Shown: positions 1 to 11,640, counted from the first letter of the stretch. The stretch is 64,000 nucleotides of DNA from Sorghum bicolor (GCF_000003195.3 NC_012878.2:44460116-44524115), one strand, 5' to 3'. Program-made: numbers and translations. Notes: generated by a model from the letters alone, not told the origin.

Positions 1-332
1 TATGAACTTAGATGAAGAACAATTATATGCTAAAATAATAATACACAACATGATCTACAACTTTATAGTTGATAAACTTTTGATTCAAAAATTATTTAGA
101 ATTTCACTTGGCGTTGACAACGATATGGCATGGTGGTTCAGGCCTCGGGGTAATGGGGATGCGCTTGCGGGAGAGGGAAATTTCGTGTGGGAGATGGAGG
201 CGCATGCAGGAAAGATCCGCAGGGCCAAGGATGGCAAGTGACGGTTGGTTGGCAATTTTACCGATCGATTTTCACTAGATACTCGATAGAGGTATGAAAA
301 AAAGAACAAGAAAGAAAGAGACATTTCGACGC
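1..332. other. AT-rich flank outside the CACTA terminus
   Basis: This stretch lies outside the putative CACTA terminus at 333 and is shared with 28716-29047. It starts AT-rich and then becomes GC-richer around 130-240. The short open frames here have no recognisable domain and I see no gene. It may be remnant of another element. Confidence 0.5.
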
Positions 333-536
333 CACTGTTACAAGGTGAAATCCATTTATAGTCCCGGACTGTGAGCCGGATTAAGGTTTCGGTACTAAAT
401 ATCCCACCTTTAGTTTCAGTTGGCAGACCCGGGACCAAAGGGGACCTTTAGTTCTGGTTGGCAATACCAACCAGAACAATAGGGCTCACCAGCCCCTTTT
501 AGTCTCGGTTGGTATTACACACCGGGACTAAAGGTT
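333..536. repeat. CACTA terminal and subterminal inverted repeats
   Basis: Several short inverted repeats share the CTTTAGTyyyGGTTGGyA core and its complement (about 355-380, 445-475 and 497-533). Examples are a pair around CTGGTTGGCAATACCAACCAG and a pair around CTCGGTTGGTATT/ACACCGGGACTAAAG. Such arrays are the usual transposase-binding ends of grass CACTA elements. Confidence 0.75.
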
Positions 537-1074
537 TTTTTTCCTTTTCCTTTTCCTTTTCAATTCATTATTGATTTTGGTTTTATAATTATATTTGTTT
601 TCCAATTTATTTTTCGCTGCTATTATCCGTATACGTTGCACCTATACAAGAGCGTTATTATTGTACACAAATAAAGTATGAAACTATATATATTATAGAG
701 CTCTACATATACGTACATACACATTACATTTACAATAATATACAAGTAATCAAGTGTTCGGCCGCCGGTTAAAGGTTGTACAAATGTTTGCTCTCCACTC
801 AAAGCTCATACAAGTGTTCATCCTTGTTTGCACTATTCAATCCCAACCTAGGGTTGTAGTGGAACTCGGCGTCTTCCGGGATGACATGATCATTGATGAA
901 ACCTGCAATCGTCTCCTAGACTGCGACAAGTATTGTGTGGTCGAACACTTGTTCTTTCAATTCCCACTCCTTCCATTTGCATTAATTAAAGGAAAATATA
1001 TTTAATATACATAAGATTTATCTTGTTTCAACAAAAAAATAAGATATGAATTTAATGTATACACATGTTACTTA

Positions 1075-2028
1075 CTTTGAGCATCTGTTCAGAAGGTGTA
1101 AATTTGGTACACCGCATGTACTCGCAAACGTAGTATCCACATAAGTTGGTACTATATGGCTGTCTAGGCACCCACCTATGTAGAATAGGAGCGGAAAGTG
1201 GCGCTTTCAGATTCGTACGATATCTTTGTACGAATCAAGCCGAAGCCTTGCCCAATAAATCGGTCGTTGATTAGGTATAGCATAGTAAAGTTAAATAGCA
1301 TGCCCGATATTTAAAGAATGATATAACATACCTCTAGATCATGTCTATTATGTCTTGGTACATTGCCAGCTCTTTTCTCATTGAGTCCCAGACACATATA
1401 CATTGGTTCTTGAACTTAATCTCAATGAGTATACAGTGATCCCTGCATTTGTTTATAGAGTCAACTTATATATATATATCTTAATGCTGGATTCACTAAT
1501 ACATGATATAACACAACACTTTACCCCATATTATAAGGGAAGAGTATCAAGTCCTTGTGCGTTTGGTTATAAAAGAACCTCTAGAGGTTCTTCTCCATTT
1601 CCTTAGACCTCAGATTGAATGGATCGTCATTCTTGGTGTCCTTGTACACGACATAGAGATCAATAAAACCAATTCAATCGTCTTGTTTCAATCTGAGTTC
1701 TCTCATCATGTGTCTGCACATCATGAGCATATTAATTATGAATACGTACATATGCTAGAGTGGAATTATTGATTAAAAGGAAGAATCACTTACAAATAGT
1801 AGCAGCTCATGAGAGATTTGTCGAGATCATCCATATAGAGAAGCTGGTGTACTTCACTAAACTGTACCCACATGACGTCATCTCCACGGAAGTAGTGACG
1901 GTCTCTGACTTGGACGCCAATATATTGTTCAAGTACTTGTTGTCGATAGAAACTCATGTAGTACTCGTGCAACTTGTACATTTGTGTATGAAGTTGTTTT
2001 AAATTTGCAGGGTTGCATAGACTCCTAC
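1075..2028 (-). pseudogene. CACTA second-gene remnant with Ulp1-like cysteine peptidase
   Basis: Read on the minus strand, the segment at about 1790-2028 encodes NPANLKQLHTQMYKLHEYYM followed by a DRHYFRGDD-type motif. This is the conserved block preceding the Ulp1 domain in the TNPA-like protein of grass CACTA elements. A GT donor follows at about 1790. Further down are peptidase-like pieces: IGFIDLYVV and LILFPYN near 1500-1700, VWDSMRKELAMYQDIIDMI near 1330-1430, and CGYYVCEYMR near 1100-1150, where the catalytic cysteine region is expected. In-frame stops interrupt these pieces, so the gene is decayed. The N-terminal side continues at 3609-4127 beyond the solo LTR. A role in transposition or deSUMOylation is family knowledge only. 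Confidence 0.7.
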
Positions 2029-2386
2029 CATATTGAAAGTGCATTTGCCCCCTATGTGGGTTTTGGTGTATTGATGACATCCAATTTGGGGACTAATGCA
2101 TTTTATTTGAGATTTGCTACCGCTACTATTCTCATGAAAGATTCAAAGGTTTGACTTAATATGAAATGGTGTCTCCCAATCTTCGATCTTGAGAAAGGCA
2201 TTGGAATCAACCTAGAGCTTAATTGTTTATCTATTCTACTTTGGGTTTAGGCATGCCGTACTATCAAGAGGGGTTTAAAGGTTGTTGGTTTGGGGAAGAT
2301 AGAGTGCTCAAGTCTTTCAACTAAAACTTATTAGAGACACTCTAGCACCTCACATGCATGTAGATACCTTTTCTGTGTCCACTTGT

Positions 2387-2637
2387 GTCGGAAGTCCCGA
2401 CGTGAGTCGGAACTGCCGACGTGCTGCGCGGAGACTGTGGTCGTCGAAAGTCCCGACGTGAGTCGGAACTCCCGACGCCAAGTTCTGCGCGCGCACATGT
2501 CAGAAGTCCTGACAATCGTCAGAAGTCCCGACGGCAGGTCTCCGGCAGACTTCTGTCTCGCTCAAGCGCCAGCAGTTCCGACCTCGGTCAGCAGTGCTGA
2601 CACGTCGGAAGTCCCGACGTACGTCGGGAGTTCCGAC
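2387..2637. promoter_or_regulatory. Array of paired 15-bp palindromic motifs in the LTR U3
   Basis: The motif is close to GTCRGAAGTCCYGAC, an imperfect 15-bp palindrome. Ten copies occur as five pairs with starts exactly 19 bp apart (15 bp plus a 4-bp spacer): 2387/2406, 2443/2462, 2499/2518, 2568/2587 and 2604/2623. Pair 5 is nearly a hairpin, because the second arm is almost the complement of the first. The array ends about 120 bp upstream of the TATA box, consistent with an enhancer-like function, which is inference. Confidence 0.75.
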
Positions 2638-2756
2638 ATTAACTTTGCGCGCTGTCTTTGTCTGTCTCTTGTACAGTGTTTCCAGTGTGTGTCGAAAGTC
2701 CTTGGCTCTATGTCAGAACTTCCAACATAGATCTGAGCAGACTTTTCTCCCAGTAG

Positions 2757-2764
2757 TATAAATA
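2757..2764 (+). promoter_or_regulatory. TATA box of the copia LTR
   Basis: TATAAATA lies at the expected U3/R position in the LTR, in a CAGTAGTATAAATAGC context. Transcription would be predicted to begin roughly 30 bp downstream. The duplicate copy has the same box at 31472-31479. Confidence 0.7.
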
Positions 2765-3440
2765 GCTCTCTCTGTGATTCTAACCGTTACCCACTCATTC
2801 ATTGCGACCAACTCTCAGACAAAACAACTCTCAAGCATTCAGGACTCCTCTCTCCTCTTCCTCTTTGCTCTTAACTTCGATTCACCCAAGATTTAGAGTG
2901 ATTTGGAGAGTGGATAAGTGAGAGTAACACTTTGAGAAGCTTGAGCACTTGATCTCTTCGTCAAGCCAGCAAGTTTTGAGTTTATTACTCTTGGGTTCTT
3001 GGAACCCTAGCCGGCTAGGCGTCATCCAAGAGCTTCCATCTTGTGGAAGAGACTTGGAAAGTTTGTATTACCCTATTTTTCTTAGTGGAAAGCTCGAGTG
3101 ACCTTTGTGGTTACTTTGAGGGAGGCAAGGAGGTCAAAGAGACTCCGACCTTGGTGGTCACCTCAACAACGAGGACGTAGGAACTCCTTAGTGGGGTTGC
3201 CGAACCTTAGGGTAAATCCTTGTGTCACTTGTGGTTGTTGTTCTTAAGATCTACTTGTATTACTTGTATTTGCTTGTATACTTCAACCTCCTTTTAGGGT
3301 TTGGTCTCGATCTACGGTTTGGGGGACTCTTGGTGTCAAGGAAGGCTCTCAACATCTTCATCTAACCACTAGACAGTGATGTTATAAGTTGTGGATCTCA
3401 CAAAGTTCATTTAAGCACTTACAGTTCATTTCCCGTAGGT

Positions 3441-3517
3441 GTCGAAACTGCTGACAGTTTGCGTTGGAACTTCTGACAACGTCAGAAGTTCTGACCCAAA
3501 CTGTCGGGACTTCTGAC
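3441..3517. repeat. Second cluster of the 15-bp palindromic motif, near the LTR 3' end
   Basis: Four more copies of the GTCRGAAnTTCYGAC-like motif start at 3441, 3463, 3481 and 3503, within U5. The third is the cleanest: GTCAGAAGTTCTGAC, a perfect palindrome around its centre. The family therefore keeps the motif on both sides of the transcription start. Confidence 0.65.
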
Positions 3518-3603
3518 AGTTGCTGACAAGTGACTTTGACTTTTGTGTAGAATTTTTAGATACACCTATTCACCCCCCTCTAGGCATTGTTTAGATCCTT
3601 TCA

Positions 3604-4127
3604 CATATCTATACTGTCGTCGCCATTCATCAACAACTTTGGCTTCTTTAACAGACTCTTGATGCATAAGTTGTTCTATGGAGAGCCCAGTCGCATTCAT
3701 CCACTAGGCGACTTCATCTATGTTCACAGCGTCAGGTATTGCCATTTGTAGCATGTTCATGTTGGAACCATATTGATTCTGAACCACTAGTGGCGGCACT
3801 GATTGCTGCGCTTGTTGGCCGAGCTGTGCAACCTCTTTCACGGCCTTCTATTTTCTTTTGTCTGCCTTGATTGTTGTTCTAATAGTATGCTCATAGTCTG
3901 GCAGTGGTGGTGCTAGTTTTTTACTAACGACAAGCTTCTCATCTTACATAGCCTGTACCACTTGCCTCAACTTTGAGCAAGGATACATTAGGAATGGCTT
4001 CTCTTGCTTTGCTCGTGTGGCAGCTTTGGTTTTTTGAAGAACGCTTGCACATCTAACTTCACTAAAGCCTCAAATTCTTCATTAGTCTTCTCATATGAAA
4101 GCTTGGTCATCTTCGGGATCTTTGTGA
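3604..4127 (-). pseudogene. CACTA second-gene remnant, upstream part
   Basis: Minus-strand translation from about 3753 down to 3604 gives MLQMAIPDAVNIDEVA, a TAG, then MNATGLSIEQLMHQESVKEAK and a WRRQY motif. This leads into the GRSLCNP segment on the far side of the solo LTR (1790-2028). It belongs to the TNPA-like gene of grass CACTA elements. The Lys-rich segment at about 4020-4125 corresponds to KMTKLSYEKTNEEFEALVK in the duplicate. The copy is cut at 4127. Confidence 0.65.
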
Positions 4128-6452
4128 TCGGGTGCAAGCCTTCAAGTTAGGACGACCAGCACCAAAGGTATGTAGCAGATTATTTTGTTTTAGCATTCGT
4201 ATATCGTCGGCAGCTGACTCATCTTTGTTGCTTTTGCAGATCGGCGATGTCGACCGGTGCACAGTGTATGTATCACTGGCACCGGGGATGGAAAATCCTG
4301 CGGGAGAAGACCCGCCAGAGGAGGACACTGCTCGGTGTACTCATTACACCAGCAGTGAAGAGGACCAAGCCCGCCCCGTCCCGACCTCCGAGGAGAGGGT
4401 AGCGGGGAAGAGGCCATTGCCGGCAGATCCTTTGCCGACACCGGAGCTGCCGGCAGATTTACCGGCGGAGAGCAGCCAAGCACCGAAGCGTCGTCGGCTC
4501 GTGCGGATCGTTGACGACGACGACGACGAGGAGGAGGCTGCGCCGTCGTTGGTCCGACGGCCCCGGGGTCGCCCAGATAATGCGCCGGCCGCTACTGATC
4601 GAGTGGCCAGCGACGCCCCTGCACCGCAAGTTGTCGAGACGGGGGCGCAGGTGCCGACCGGCCGGGCGAGGAGGAGGTTCACCGCCACCCACCGTCGATC
4701 AGACCTGTAAGTGTTCGACTTACGTATTTTGGACTCCTCTTTGATTTTTTTTTTTGAAATTACACTTTTGTTCCTGTAGTGCGGCGTCGGATGTCGACCC
4801 CGGCCAGGCTGCCAGCCAAGGGACAGGCGAGCCAGTCCATGCTGCTGAGGATACGGTCCCCCAGACCACAGAGCAGCCAACAGCTGCAGTCGCGCCTGGG
4901 AGCACCGAGGGGCTCCCGTCCGCGGCACCGACTACGACAGGCAGCCCGACCAGGGCTGGAGAGGCTCCCCCAACTGGCTTCTCAGAGGAGGGAAGATCTC
5001 CGACCGCTCCTCCTGCCGGGGGGAGTGAAGTCCCCACGCCGCCCCGAGCAGAAGCCTCTTCGGCTGCGGGCTCCCCAGGTCTGGTCCGAGGACCAGTAAT
5101 ACCTGGGACCACCACCGGGGGTGACGCAGCACAGGAGGAGGAAACCCGGGCGGCCTCCGATGATGAGGTGGAAGAGATTGAGGGTCGTCCCCGTGATGGC
5201 CGCCAACACGTGTATGTGTGGCGCCAACGCGGGGATCACTTTATCGGGCATGAGGAGCTCGCCGAGACCGAGGAGGCCGCCAGGGTGGAGCGCGCGGCCA
5301 AACGCCTCATCGACGAAGTCAAGGTAAGCGACTTTTTGTACTGCTGTACATTCTATGCCGTGTTTTGCATGGTCGTTATATACTCGCTTTGTAGGGCGTA
5401 ATGAAAACGGCAAAGTACCGGAAACGGTGCTTTGACCAGATAGAAGGCATCATGGCCGAGAACAAGGCCCTTGCCGCGGAGGTAGACCGGCTGCGTTCGG
5501 AGGTCGGGGAGAAGGTGGCCGAGATGAGTGCCCAGGAGGAGCGTCGTCTCGACCTCACTCGTCGCTTGGCCGACCAGTACCGGCAGCGAGAAGGTTAGTC
5601 ACACGCTCCGAGCAGCTTTGCGTACTTGTGTAGTTTGCTTTACTGACCAGTTTATGGTTCACACAGACTTGGAGGAGGAGGTGGCGCGCCTCCGACAAGA
5701 GAAGGAGCAGCTCAGCCAACAGCTCGCCGGTGCGCTGGAGTCCGGGCGGCGAGCAGGAGAGGAATTGGGCCGAAAGGACCGGGAATTATCTGGTAATGGG
5801 TGCCGCCTTGTCAGCTGCTGCTTGTCGCCCCTTTGTTTGTTTAGTATGCCGAAAATAACGCCTTGTTTCGTTTGCAGTGCTCAAGGTGAACGCCAAGAAG
5901 CACCTGGATGATCTGATCAAGGACCGGGACTCCTGGAAGGTCAACTGTTGCAGGATCTGGAAGGGAGTGTCCCCGGTCCTAGACCTGATCAGTCCCGAGC
6001 TCCCGGAGAGCCAGCCCCGCGCGCCGCAGTTGACCCCGGTCGAGAAGGCGCAACGGGCATGGGACTGGCTCCAGCAGTTTGTGAAGGACGCTGGGGAGTT
6101 TGCCGGTGCGCACGTCCTCAGCATGGTGCGCGCCCACTACCCCCTGGTCGACTTGAGCAGGCTGGAGAAGGGGTACCCGAAGGAAGTCGGCCCTCAGGAA
6201 GCGGACGAACTTCGGGGTAGTCTGCTGGACTTGTCGTCGACGGTGATCGGCGACATCAATCTGTGCGGAACGGCCACTCCTCCAGACCAGCCGAGTTCAG
6301 ATAGGTCGGCCAGGGAGTTGTCGGGCGCGTCCGTTGCGGGAGATGGGCGGTCGACGCCTGCGGTCTCGACCAGCCAGGCGCCGGTGGCCCCGACCCCTTC
6401 GTCCGGGCAGCAGGGCCAGGCGGGTGATCAGCCCGAGCAGCTAGGCCAATAA
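4128..6452 (+). pseudogene. Antisense spliced gene of Tat element T, C-terminal exons
   Basis: A spliced gene opposite to gag-pol, truncated on its 5' side at 4128. GT-AG boundaries can be placed by eye to give exons at about 4128-4167, 4241-4706, 4780-5323, 5395-5593, 5667-5792 and 5878-6452. The product starts with an acidic, Pro/Ala-rich low-complexity region (a run of Asp at about 4511-4530) and continues into charged heptad-like coiled coil (for example EEEVARLRQEKEQLSQQL at 5670-5730). A globular C-terminal exon (HLDDLIKDRDSWK, FVKDAGEFAGAHVLSMVRAH) ends in TAA. AATAAA occurs at 6448 and 6524. Comparison with element Y suggests that the missing exons would encode a Transposase_28-like domain. 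The function is unknown. Confidence 0.7.
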
Positions 6453-6729
6453 AGTAGTCTGTAGGAATAGACTAGTGTCTGCCCGTCAGGGTATTTATTG
6501 TAAACTTTGTGTGTAAAGTTTGTAATAAAGTTTGTTTTTTGTCATGACTGTTGTTTTGAGCGCTGTAAGAATATCTGAGTGACGTGTCACCGTATTCGTC
6601 TCGGTAGTCGCTAGGAGCATCCATTGCAGGAGTTTTGCCGAGTGCTGTGTGCGACAAGGTATAGGCAAAAAATAGAGAATTTCATTATCAAAAATTATAA
6701 GATACTTACAGAGGAAAGTTATCAAAACT
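6453..6729. other. Spacer between convergent 3' ends in element T
   Basis: This short AT-rich stretch lies between the antisense-gene stop (6452) and the integrase stop (6730). It holds a polyadenylation-like AATAAA at 6524-6529 on the plus strand. Nothing else was recognised. Confidence 0.5.
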
Positions 6730-9700
6730 TTATGGATAGAAACGTCGCAGTTTGTCGATGTGCCAAGAGTTAGGCACTCGTGTTCCGTCTGGGTATGCCA
6801 ATCTGTAGGACGTGGGTCGTGTGACCTCGGTCACCACGAAAGGTCCTTCCCAGGGAGTGGATAGGTTGTGCATTCCCTCCTGGCTTGTTTTCCATCGAAG
6901 TACCAGATCGCCGACCACAAAGGAACGGTCTTTGACGTTCCTGTTGTAGTATCGCCTGACTGCCGCGAGATATTTTGCTGTTCGGAGGCAAGAATCTAAA
7001 CGTTTTTCCTCCATGCAATTGATTTCGAGTTCTCTGGCGTTGTCGGCGGTCGCCTGGTCGAAGTGTTCGATTCTAGGGGATCCGAAGTGTATGTCGGACG
7101 GCAGGACCGCCTCTGCACCGTACACCATGAAGTAAGGAGACACCCCTGTGTTTCGACTGGTCTGAGTTCGGAGGCCCCAGACCACTGCCGGCAATTCTTT
7201 CATCCATCGACCGGGTGCTCTGTCGTTTTCGGTGTACAACCTTTTCTTTAGGGCGTCAACGATCATTCCGTTAGCACGTTCAACTTGACCGTTGGCACGT
7301 GGATGCACCACTGACACGTATTTTATGACTATGCCTCTGTCATCGCAGAAGTCCCAAAAGGTGGTGCCAGTAAACTGAGTGCCCAGGTCAGTGATTATGC
7401 TGTTCGGGATGCCGAATCTGTGTATGATTTGATTGAGGAACTCCACAGCCTTCTCGGAGGTTGCCTTGACTATGGGCATGTATTCAATCCACTTGGAGAA
7501 CTTGTCGATTAACACGAAGACAAACTTGAAATTGCCCGGGGCTGGTTTAAATGGTCCGATCATGTCAAGCCCCCAGCAAGCAAAGGGCCAAGACGACGGG
7601 ATGGTTTGAATTTCATGGGCAGGTACGTGGGTCCTCTTAGCGAAAAACTGACATCCTTCGCAATGTCGAACCAGTTTTTCTGCGTCGCCGACCGCGGTTG
7701 GCCAATAAAAACCTGCTCGGAAAGCCTTTCCGACCAACGTTCTAGATGCGGCGTGATTGCCGCAGGATCCAGCATGTATGTCCTCTAAGAGCTTGATACC
7801 ATCATCTTGGGGTATGCACTTGAGCAGTACTTCGGAGCTTGCGTTTTTCCGCATGAGTTTTCCGTCGACCAGGATGTAGTTCTTTGATCGTCGGATGAGG
7901 CGCTCGTTCTCTGTTTTGTCCTGAAAACCTGTCCCGTCTGATATGTATTTGATGAACGGGGTACGCCAGTCACGCCCACCGGTTGTCAGAGTGGCGTCGT
8001 CTATGAGCATTGCCTCGGTGGGTTGCTTGTCGACCAGGGAGGAGCCTACGCTCGGCTCATGGATGTCCTGGACGAAAATACCCCGCGGGATTTGGGCCCG
8101 AGATGAGCCTAACTTTGACAACGCATCTGCTGCTTGGTTCTTATCCCGGACCACGTGGATGTATTCTATGCCATAGAAGTTGGTTTCCCATTTGCGAATT
8201 TCTTTGCAGTAGAGATCCATCTTCTCGTGGGTTGCGTCCCACTCCTTGTTGAGCTGGTTGATGACCAAAGCGGAGTCGCCATAGACATAGAGGCGCTTGA
8301 CCCCCAGTTCAACGGCTAGTCTTATGCCATGCAAGCACGCTTCGTATTCGGCGACGTTGTTTGACGCCGGAAAAAGGATCCGAAGGACGTAACGTAGTTT
8401 GTCCTTGTTGGGTGATACGAACAGTACCCCAGCGCCGGCACCGTTGATGTTTAAGGACCCATCAAAGAACATTGACCAGTGGTCTGAGACATCGGGAACG
8501 GGAGGCTCATTGAGATCCGTCCATTCAGCAATGAAATCGACCAGGGCCTGAGACTTGACCGTAGTTCGGCTCTAGAACTCCAGCGAGAATGGGCACAGTT
8601 CCATCGCCCATTTCACGATTCTGCCATTGGCGTCTTTATTGCGCAGGATGTCCCCGAGAGGGAAACTGGTTGTCACCAGGACTCGATGGCCGTTGAAGTA
8701 GTGCTTCAGCTTTCTTGATGTTATCAGAATGGCGTATATGAGCTTCTGTATTTGTGGATACCTAGCCTTGGACTCGTTTAGGACTTCACTTATGAAGTAA
8801 ACGGGTCTCTGGACCTTGTAGGCGTGACCTGGTTCATCTCGCTCGACCACTATTGCCGTGGAAACAACCCTGTCGGTTGCAGCAATGTAAAGAAGTAGGT
8901 CTTCATTGGCTTGAGGCGCTGTGAGGACAGGTGACGAAGTGAGGAAGGTCTTAAGCTGAGTGAACGCAGCGTCGGCTTCATCTGTCCAAGAAAATATTTC
9001 TAACGCTTTCAATAGTTTGAAGAAAGGGAGGCCTTTTTCTCCCAGCCTTGAGATGAAACGACTGAGGGCGGCCATGCATCCGGTTAGCTTCTGAATGTCC
9101 TTGATGTTCTTCGGTGGTCGCATGTCGAGTACGGCTTTGACTTTTGAAGGGTTTGGTCGTATGCCGTCGCGACTGACGACGTTGCCGAGCAGTAGACCGG
9201 AAGGAACGCCGAAAATGCATTTCTTGGGGTTGAGCTTCCACTTGTACCTATTGAGTGCCTTGAAGGTTCGATCTAAGTTGTCGATTAGGGTGCTCGCGTC
9301 CCTTGTTTTTACGACCACGTCGTCCACATAGGCCTCGACGAGGTCATCGCGAATCTCGTCGTGGAGGCATTGCTGGATGGCTCTTTGATAAGTGGCCCCG
9401 GCGTTTTTGAGTCCAAAAGACATGGTCGTGTAGCAGTATGCGCCGAAGGGTGTGATGAAGGATGTTTTGATCTGATCTTCCTCCTTTAGCGAGATCTGGT
9501 GATAACCAGAGTAGCAGTCTAGAAAGGAGAGGAGTTCGCATCCGGCCGTTGAGTCGACCACCTCGTCGATGCGAGGAAGACCAAAAGGATCTTTAGGACA
9601 GTGTTTGTTAAGATCAGTGTAATCAACGCACATTCGCCATTCATTATTCTTTTTGCGTACAAGAACCGGATTGGCGAGCCAATCGGGGTGATACACTTCT

Positions 9701-9915
9701 TTTATGAATCCGGCTGCTAGAAGCCGTGTTATTTCTGCCCTAATAGCCTCCTTTTTGTCACGAGCGAACCGTCGCAGTTTTTGCTTGATTGGTCTTGCGG
9801 TCTTCGAGACATTTAAGGAGTGCTCGATCAGGTTTCGTGGGACACCGGGCATGTCTGCGGGTTTCCATGCGAAAACGCTCACGTTGTCCCTTAGAAACCT
9901 GACGAGCGCGTCTTC
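6730..9915 (-). pseudogene. pol: Element T pol: reverse transcriptase, RNase H (two domains), integrase
   Basis: One reading frame runs from just after the amber codon at 9916-9918 to the TAA-side end at 6730, broken only by a TAG at 8572-8574. RT motifs are CVDYTDLNKHCPKD, FLDCYSGYHQI and YVDDVVVK. The first RNase H has YIAATDRV where the catalytic Asp is usual. A second RNase H follows with FFDGS, an SNNVAEYEA segment and GDSALV. Integrase shows an H-H-C-C zinc region (HAGSCGNHAAS, CEGCQFF) and a DDE core (GLDMIGPF, ITDLGTQF, NGQVERANGM). It ends with a WEGPFVV segment without a chromodomain. The TAG is compatible with CAG to TAG change. Confidence 0.85.
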
Positions 9916-11640
9916 CTATTTTGGATCCAGGTTGGCCCCGATGAGGGCTGTCTTCTCGGGGTTGCCTTCGACCAGCTGCACTTCTTTGTACTCCTTGGAT
10001 TTTGAGTTTTTCCTGGCTGTCGCCTGTTCGGGTAATCGGAGCTGATCGGGAGGTAGCTGTGCGGCTTGGTTTGCTGTTTCCGCCATGCGGATTGAGAGGT
10101 CGATTGCCTCGTTGATCTTGAAGCTTTCTTCTTCGCAGGTGTACGCAGTGTAGACGTTGCCTCTGACGGTTAGGACGCCCTTCTCCGTGGGCATCTTAAG
10201 GACCAGGTATGAGTAGTGCGGTACTGCCATGAACTTTGTCAGCGATGGGCGGCCCAGTATGGCGTGATAGGTCCCGTCGAAATCCGCGACTACGAAGTTG
10301 ATGAACTCCGTCCGGAAGTGGTCGGGTGTGCCGAATTGGACAGGCAATGTTATCTGTCCAAGGGGCACTGAACTTTGACCTGGCAAAACCCCCCAGAATT
10401 GGGCGTCGTAAGGTTTTAGTTGTGCCGATGATATCTTGAGGGCGGGCAGGCTGTTGCGGAAGAGGATGTCGATGGAGCTTCCCCCGTCCACGAGCACGCG
10501 CTCGAATCTGATGCTATTGATGCAGGGGTCAAGAATCAGTGGGAAACGACCCGGCTCTGGGATAGCGGCCCACTGGTCCTTCCTGCTGAACGAGATCTCC
10601 CTGTGGGACCACGCGGGAAATTTCGGATCTGCGATCAGCCCGTCCGTGCTGTCTATGTTGAGGCAGGCTCTCTTTAACAGCTTTCTTTCTCGCTTGGACT
10701 CAGTGGAGACCTTGCCCCCGAAAATGGAGTGGACCACGTCAGTGGGGCTGACGTATTGGTGTCGGGGGTCCCTATCTTGGTCCTCATCCTCATCTTCGTG
10801 GTCGTGCCCGTCGCGCTTGTTATTTTTCTTGGCGGAGTCCTCTTGGGCGGCCCGCCGTGTATAGATACTTTTGAGGACGCGACACTCTTCCATGGTATGG
10901 TTGGACTTTGGGTGTAGCTGGCACGGTCCCTTCAATGTTTTGTTGTAGTCGTCTTGGTAGTCCCGTCGTCCATTGGGACGTTTGACCGTATTTACTTCGT
11001 GGTCGTAGTCGCGAGGGCGCTTTCCTCTGAAGTCGTCGCGGCTGTCGCGCCGCCGATCCCAACCCTCTCGGTGATCGCGGTTGTCGGAGCGGCGGTGATT
11101 TCTGTTGTCGTAGCGACCACGACCGTCATCTCGCCGGGAAGGCTGGTCGGGGCCTCTCGCATCGTCTCGGATTAGTTTTTCTGCGTCATCGGCATCGGCG
11201 TAATTTTTAGCCGTGGCGAGGAGCTCTGCTACCGTTGATGGGCGCTTACGCAACAGCTTGTTCCTCAGCGCTTCATGGAAACGCAAGCCCTTGATAAAGG
11301 CTGAGATGGCCTCATCATGAGAAATCTTCGGGATTTTGAGGCGCATATCCGAGAATCGTCGGATGTAGTCGTGCAGAGGTTCATTCTTCCTGTCTCTTAT
11401 CCTTTCAAGGTCATACTTGTTTCCGGGCTGCTCGCATGTGGCGATGAAGTTGTCGATGAAAGCCTGGCGTAGCTCTTCCCAAGAGTCGAAGGAGTCCTCG
11501 GGCAAGCCGAGAAGCCACTGATGACCAGCCTGGTCGAGGACTACGGGGAAGTAGTTAGCCATGACGTGCTCATCTCCTGCCGCTGATCGGACGGCGATTT
11601 CATAGAGAGTGATCCAGTTCTCTGGATTTTCCTTGCCGTC
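9916..11640 (-). pseudogene. gag: Element T gag-protease, N-terminus lost
   Basis: Open frame containing a retrotransposon Gag domain (WITLYEIAVRS through VAELLATAKNYAD) and an Arg/Asp-rich linker. A CHHC knuckle CQLHPKSNHTMEEC and an aspartic protease core LVDGGSSIDILF follow, with a later LGRPSL. The frame continues upstream to 11799, but residues before about MAQDGK are antisense reading of the neighbouring Tekay LTR, so the true gag start is gone. It ends with LDPK then TAG at 9916-9918, in frame with pol. The same TAG context occurs in element Y, which argues for programmed readthrough and against decay. Confidence 0.85.

Larger units (their letters stand above)
2034..3603 (+). mobile_element. 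Ty1/copia-type solo LTR, left copy
   Basis: This is a complete 1570-bp LTR bounded by TGAAAG at 2034 and its exact complement CTTTCA ending at 3603. It is flanked by a perfect 5-bp target duplication CATAT (2029-2033 and 3604-3608). The 3' end carries the CACCCCCCTCTAGG tract seen in many grass copia LTRs. No internal copia region is present, so this is a solo LTR left by LTR-LTR recombination. It interrupts the CACTA second gene. Orientation is set by the TATA box at 2757 and the 3' tract. Confidence 0.9.
1..4127. repeat. Left copy of a 4.1-kb duplication (partner 28716-32842)
   Basis: This block matches 28716-32842 base for base at a constant offset of 28715. The only difference I noticed is one substitution in the solo LTR (T at 2384, G at 31099). 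Identity stops after 4127/32842: the left copy runs into a Tat retrotransposon, while the right copy continues through the rest of the CACTA gene. The left copy reaches the window edge, so its full length is unknown. It is either a very recent segmental duplication or an assembly artefact. Confidence 0.95.
333..4127 (-). mobile_element. CACTA (En/Spm) transposon, 3' fragment, left copy
   Basis: This is the 3' part of a CACTA DNA transposon in minus orientation. The outer end is taken as 333, where CACTGTTACAAGGTGAAATCC resembles a grass CACTA terminus with the fifth base changed (CACTG). Subterminal inverted repeats with the CTTTAGT..CGG core follow inward. Minus-strand remnants of the second CACTA gene, including an Ulp1-like peptidase, fill the interior, and a solo LTR sits inside that gene. 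The element is cut at 4127, so the transposase gene is absent from this copy. Confidence 0.8.
4128..11640 (-). mobile_element. Tat-lineage Ty3/Gypsy element 'T', both ends missing
   Basis: Gag-protease-RT-RNase H-integrase run on the minus strand (11640 to 6730), and a spliced antisense gene lies beyond the integrase on the plus strand (4128-6452). This order, a DGGSS protease and a second RNase H are features of the Tat lineage. Neither LTR is present. The left end breaks off inside the antisense gene against CACTA sequence at 4127/4128. The right end breaks off near the gag N-terminus against the Tekay LTR at about 11641, so this is a deletion remnant and not a bounded insertion. Confidence 0.88.

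Noticed and set aside
2..241. 79-residue open frame at the left edge (repeated at 28717)
   Set aside because: No domain, no coding bias apparent, and it lies in non-coding flank of a CACTA element; it is duplicated only because the whole block is.
10436..11175. Plus-strand frames opposite T gag
   Set aside because: Mirror reading of gag; the minus-strand frame has clear Gag and protease motifs.
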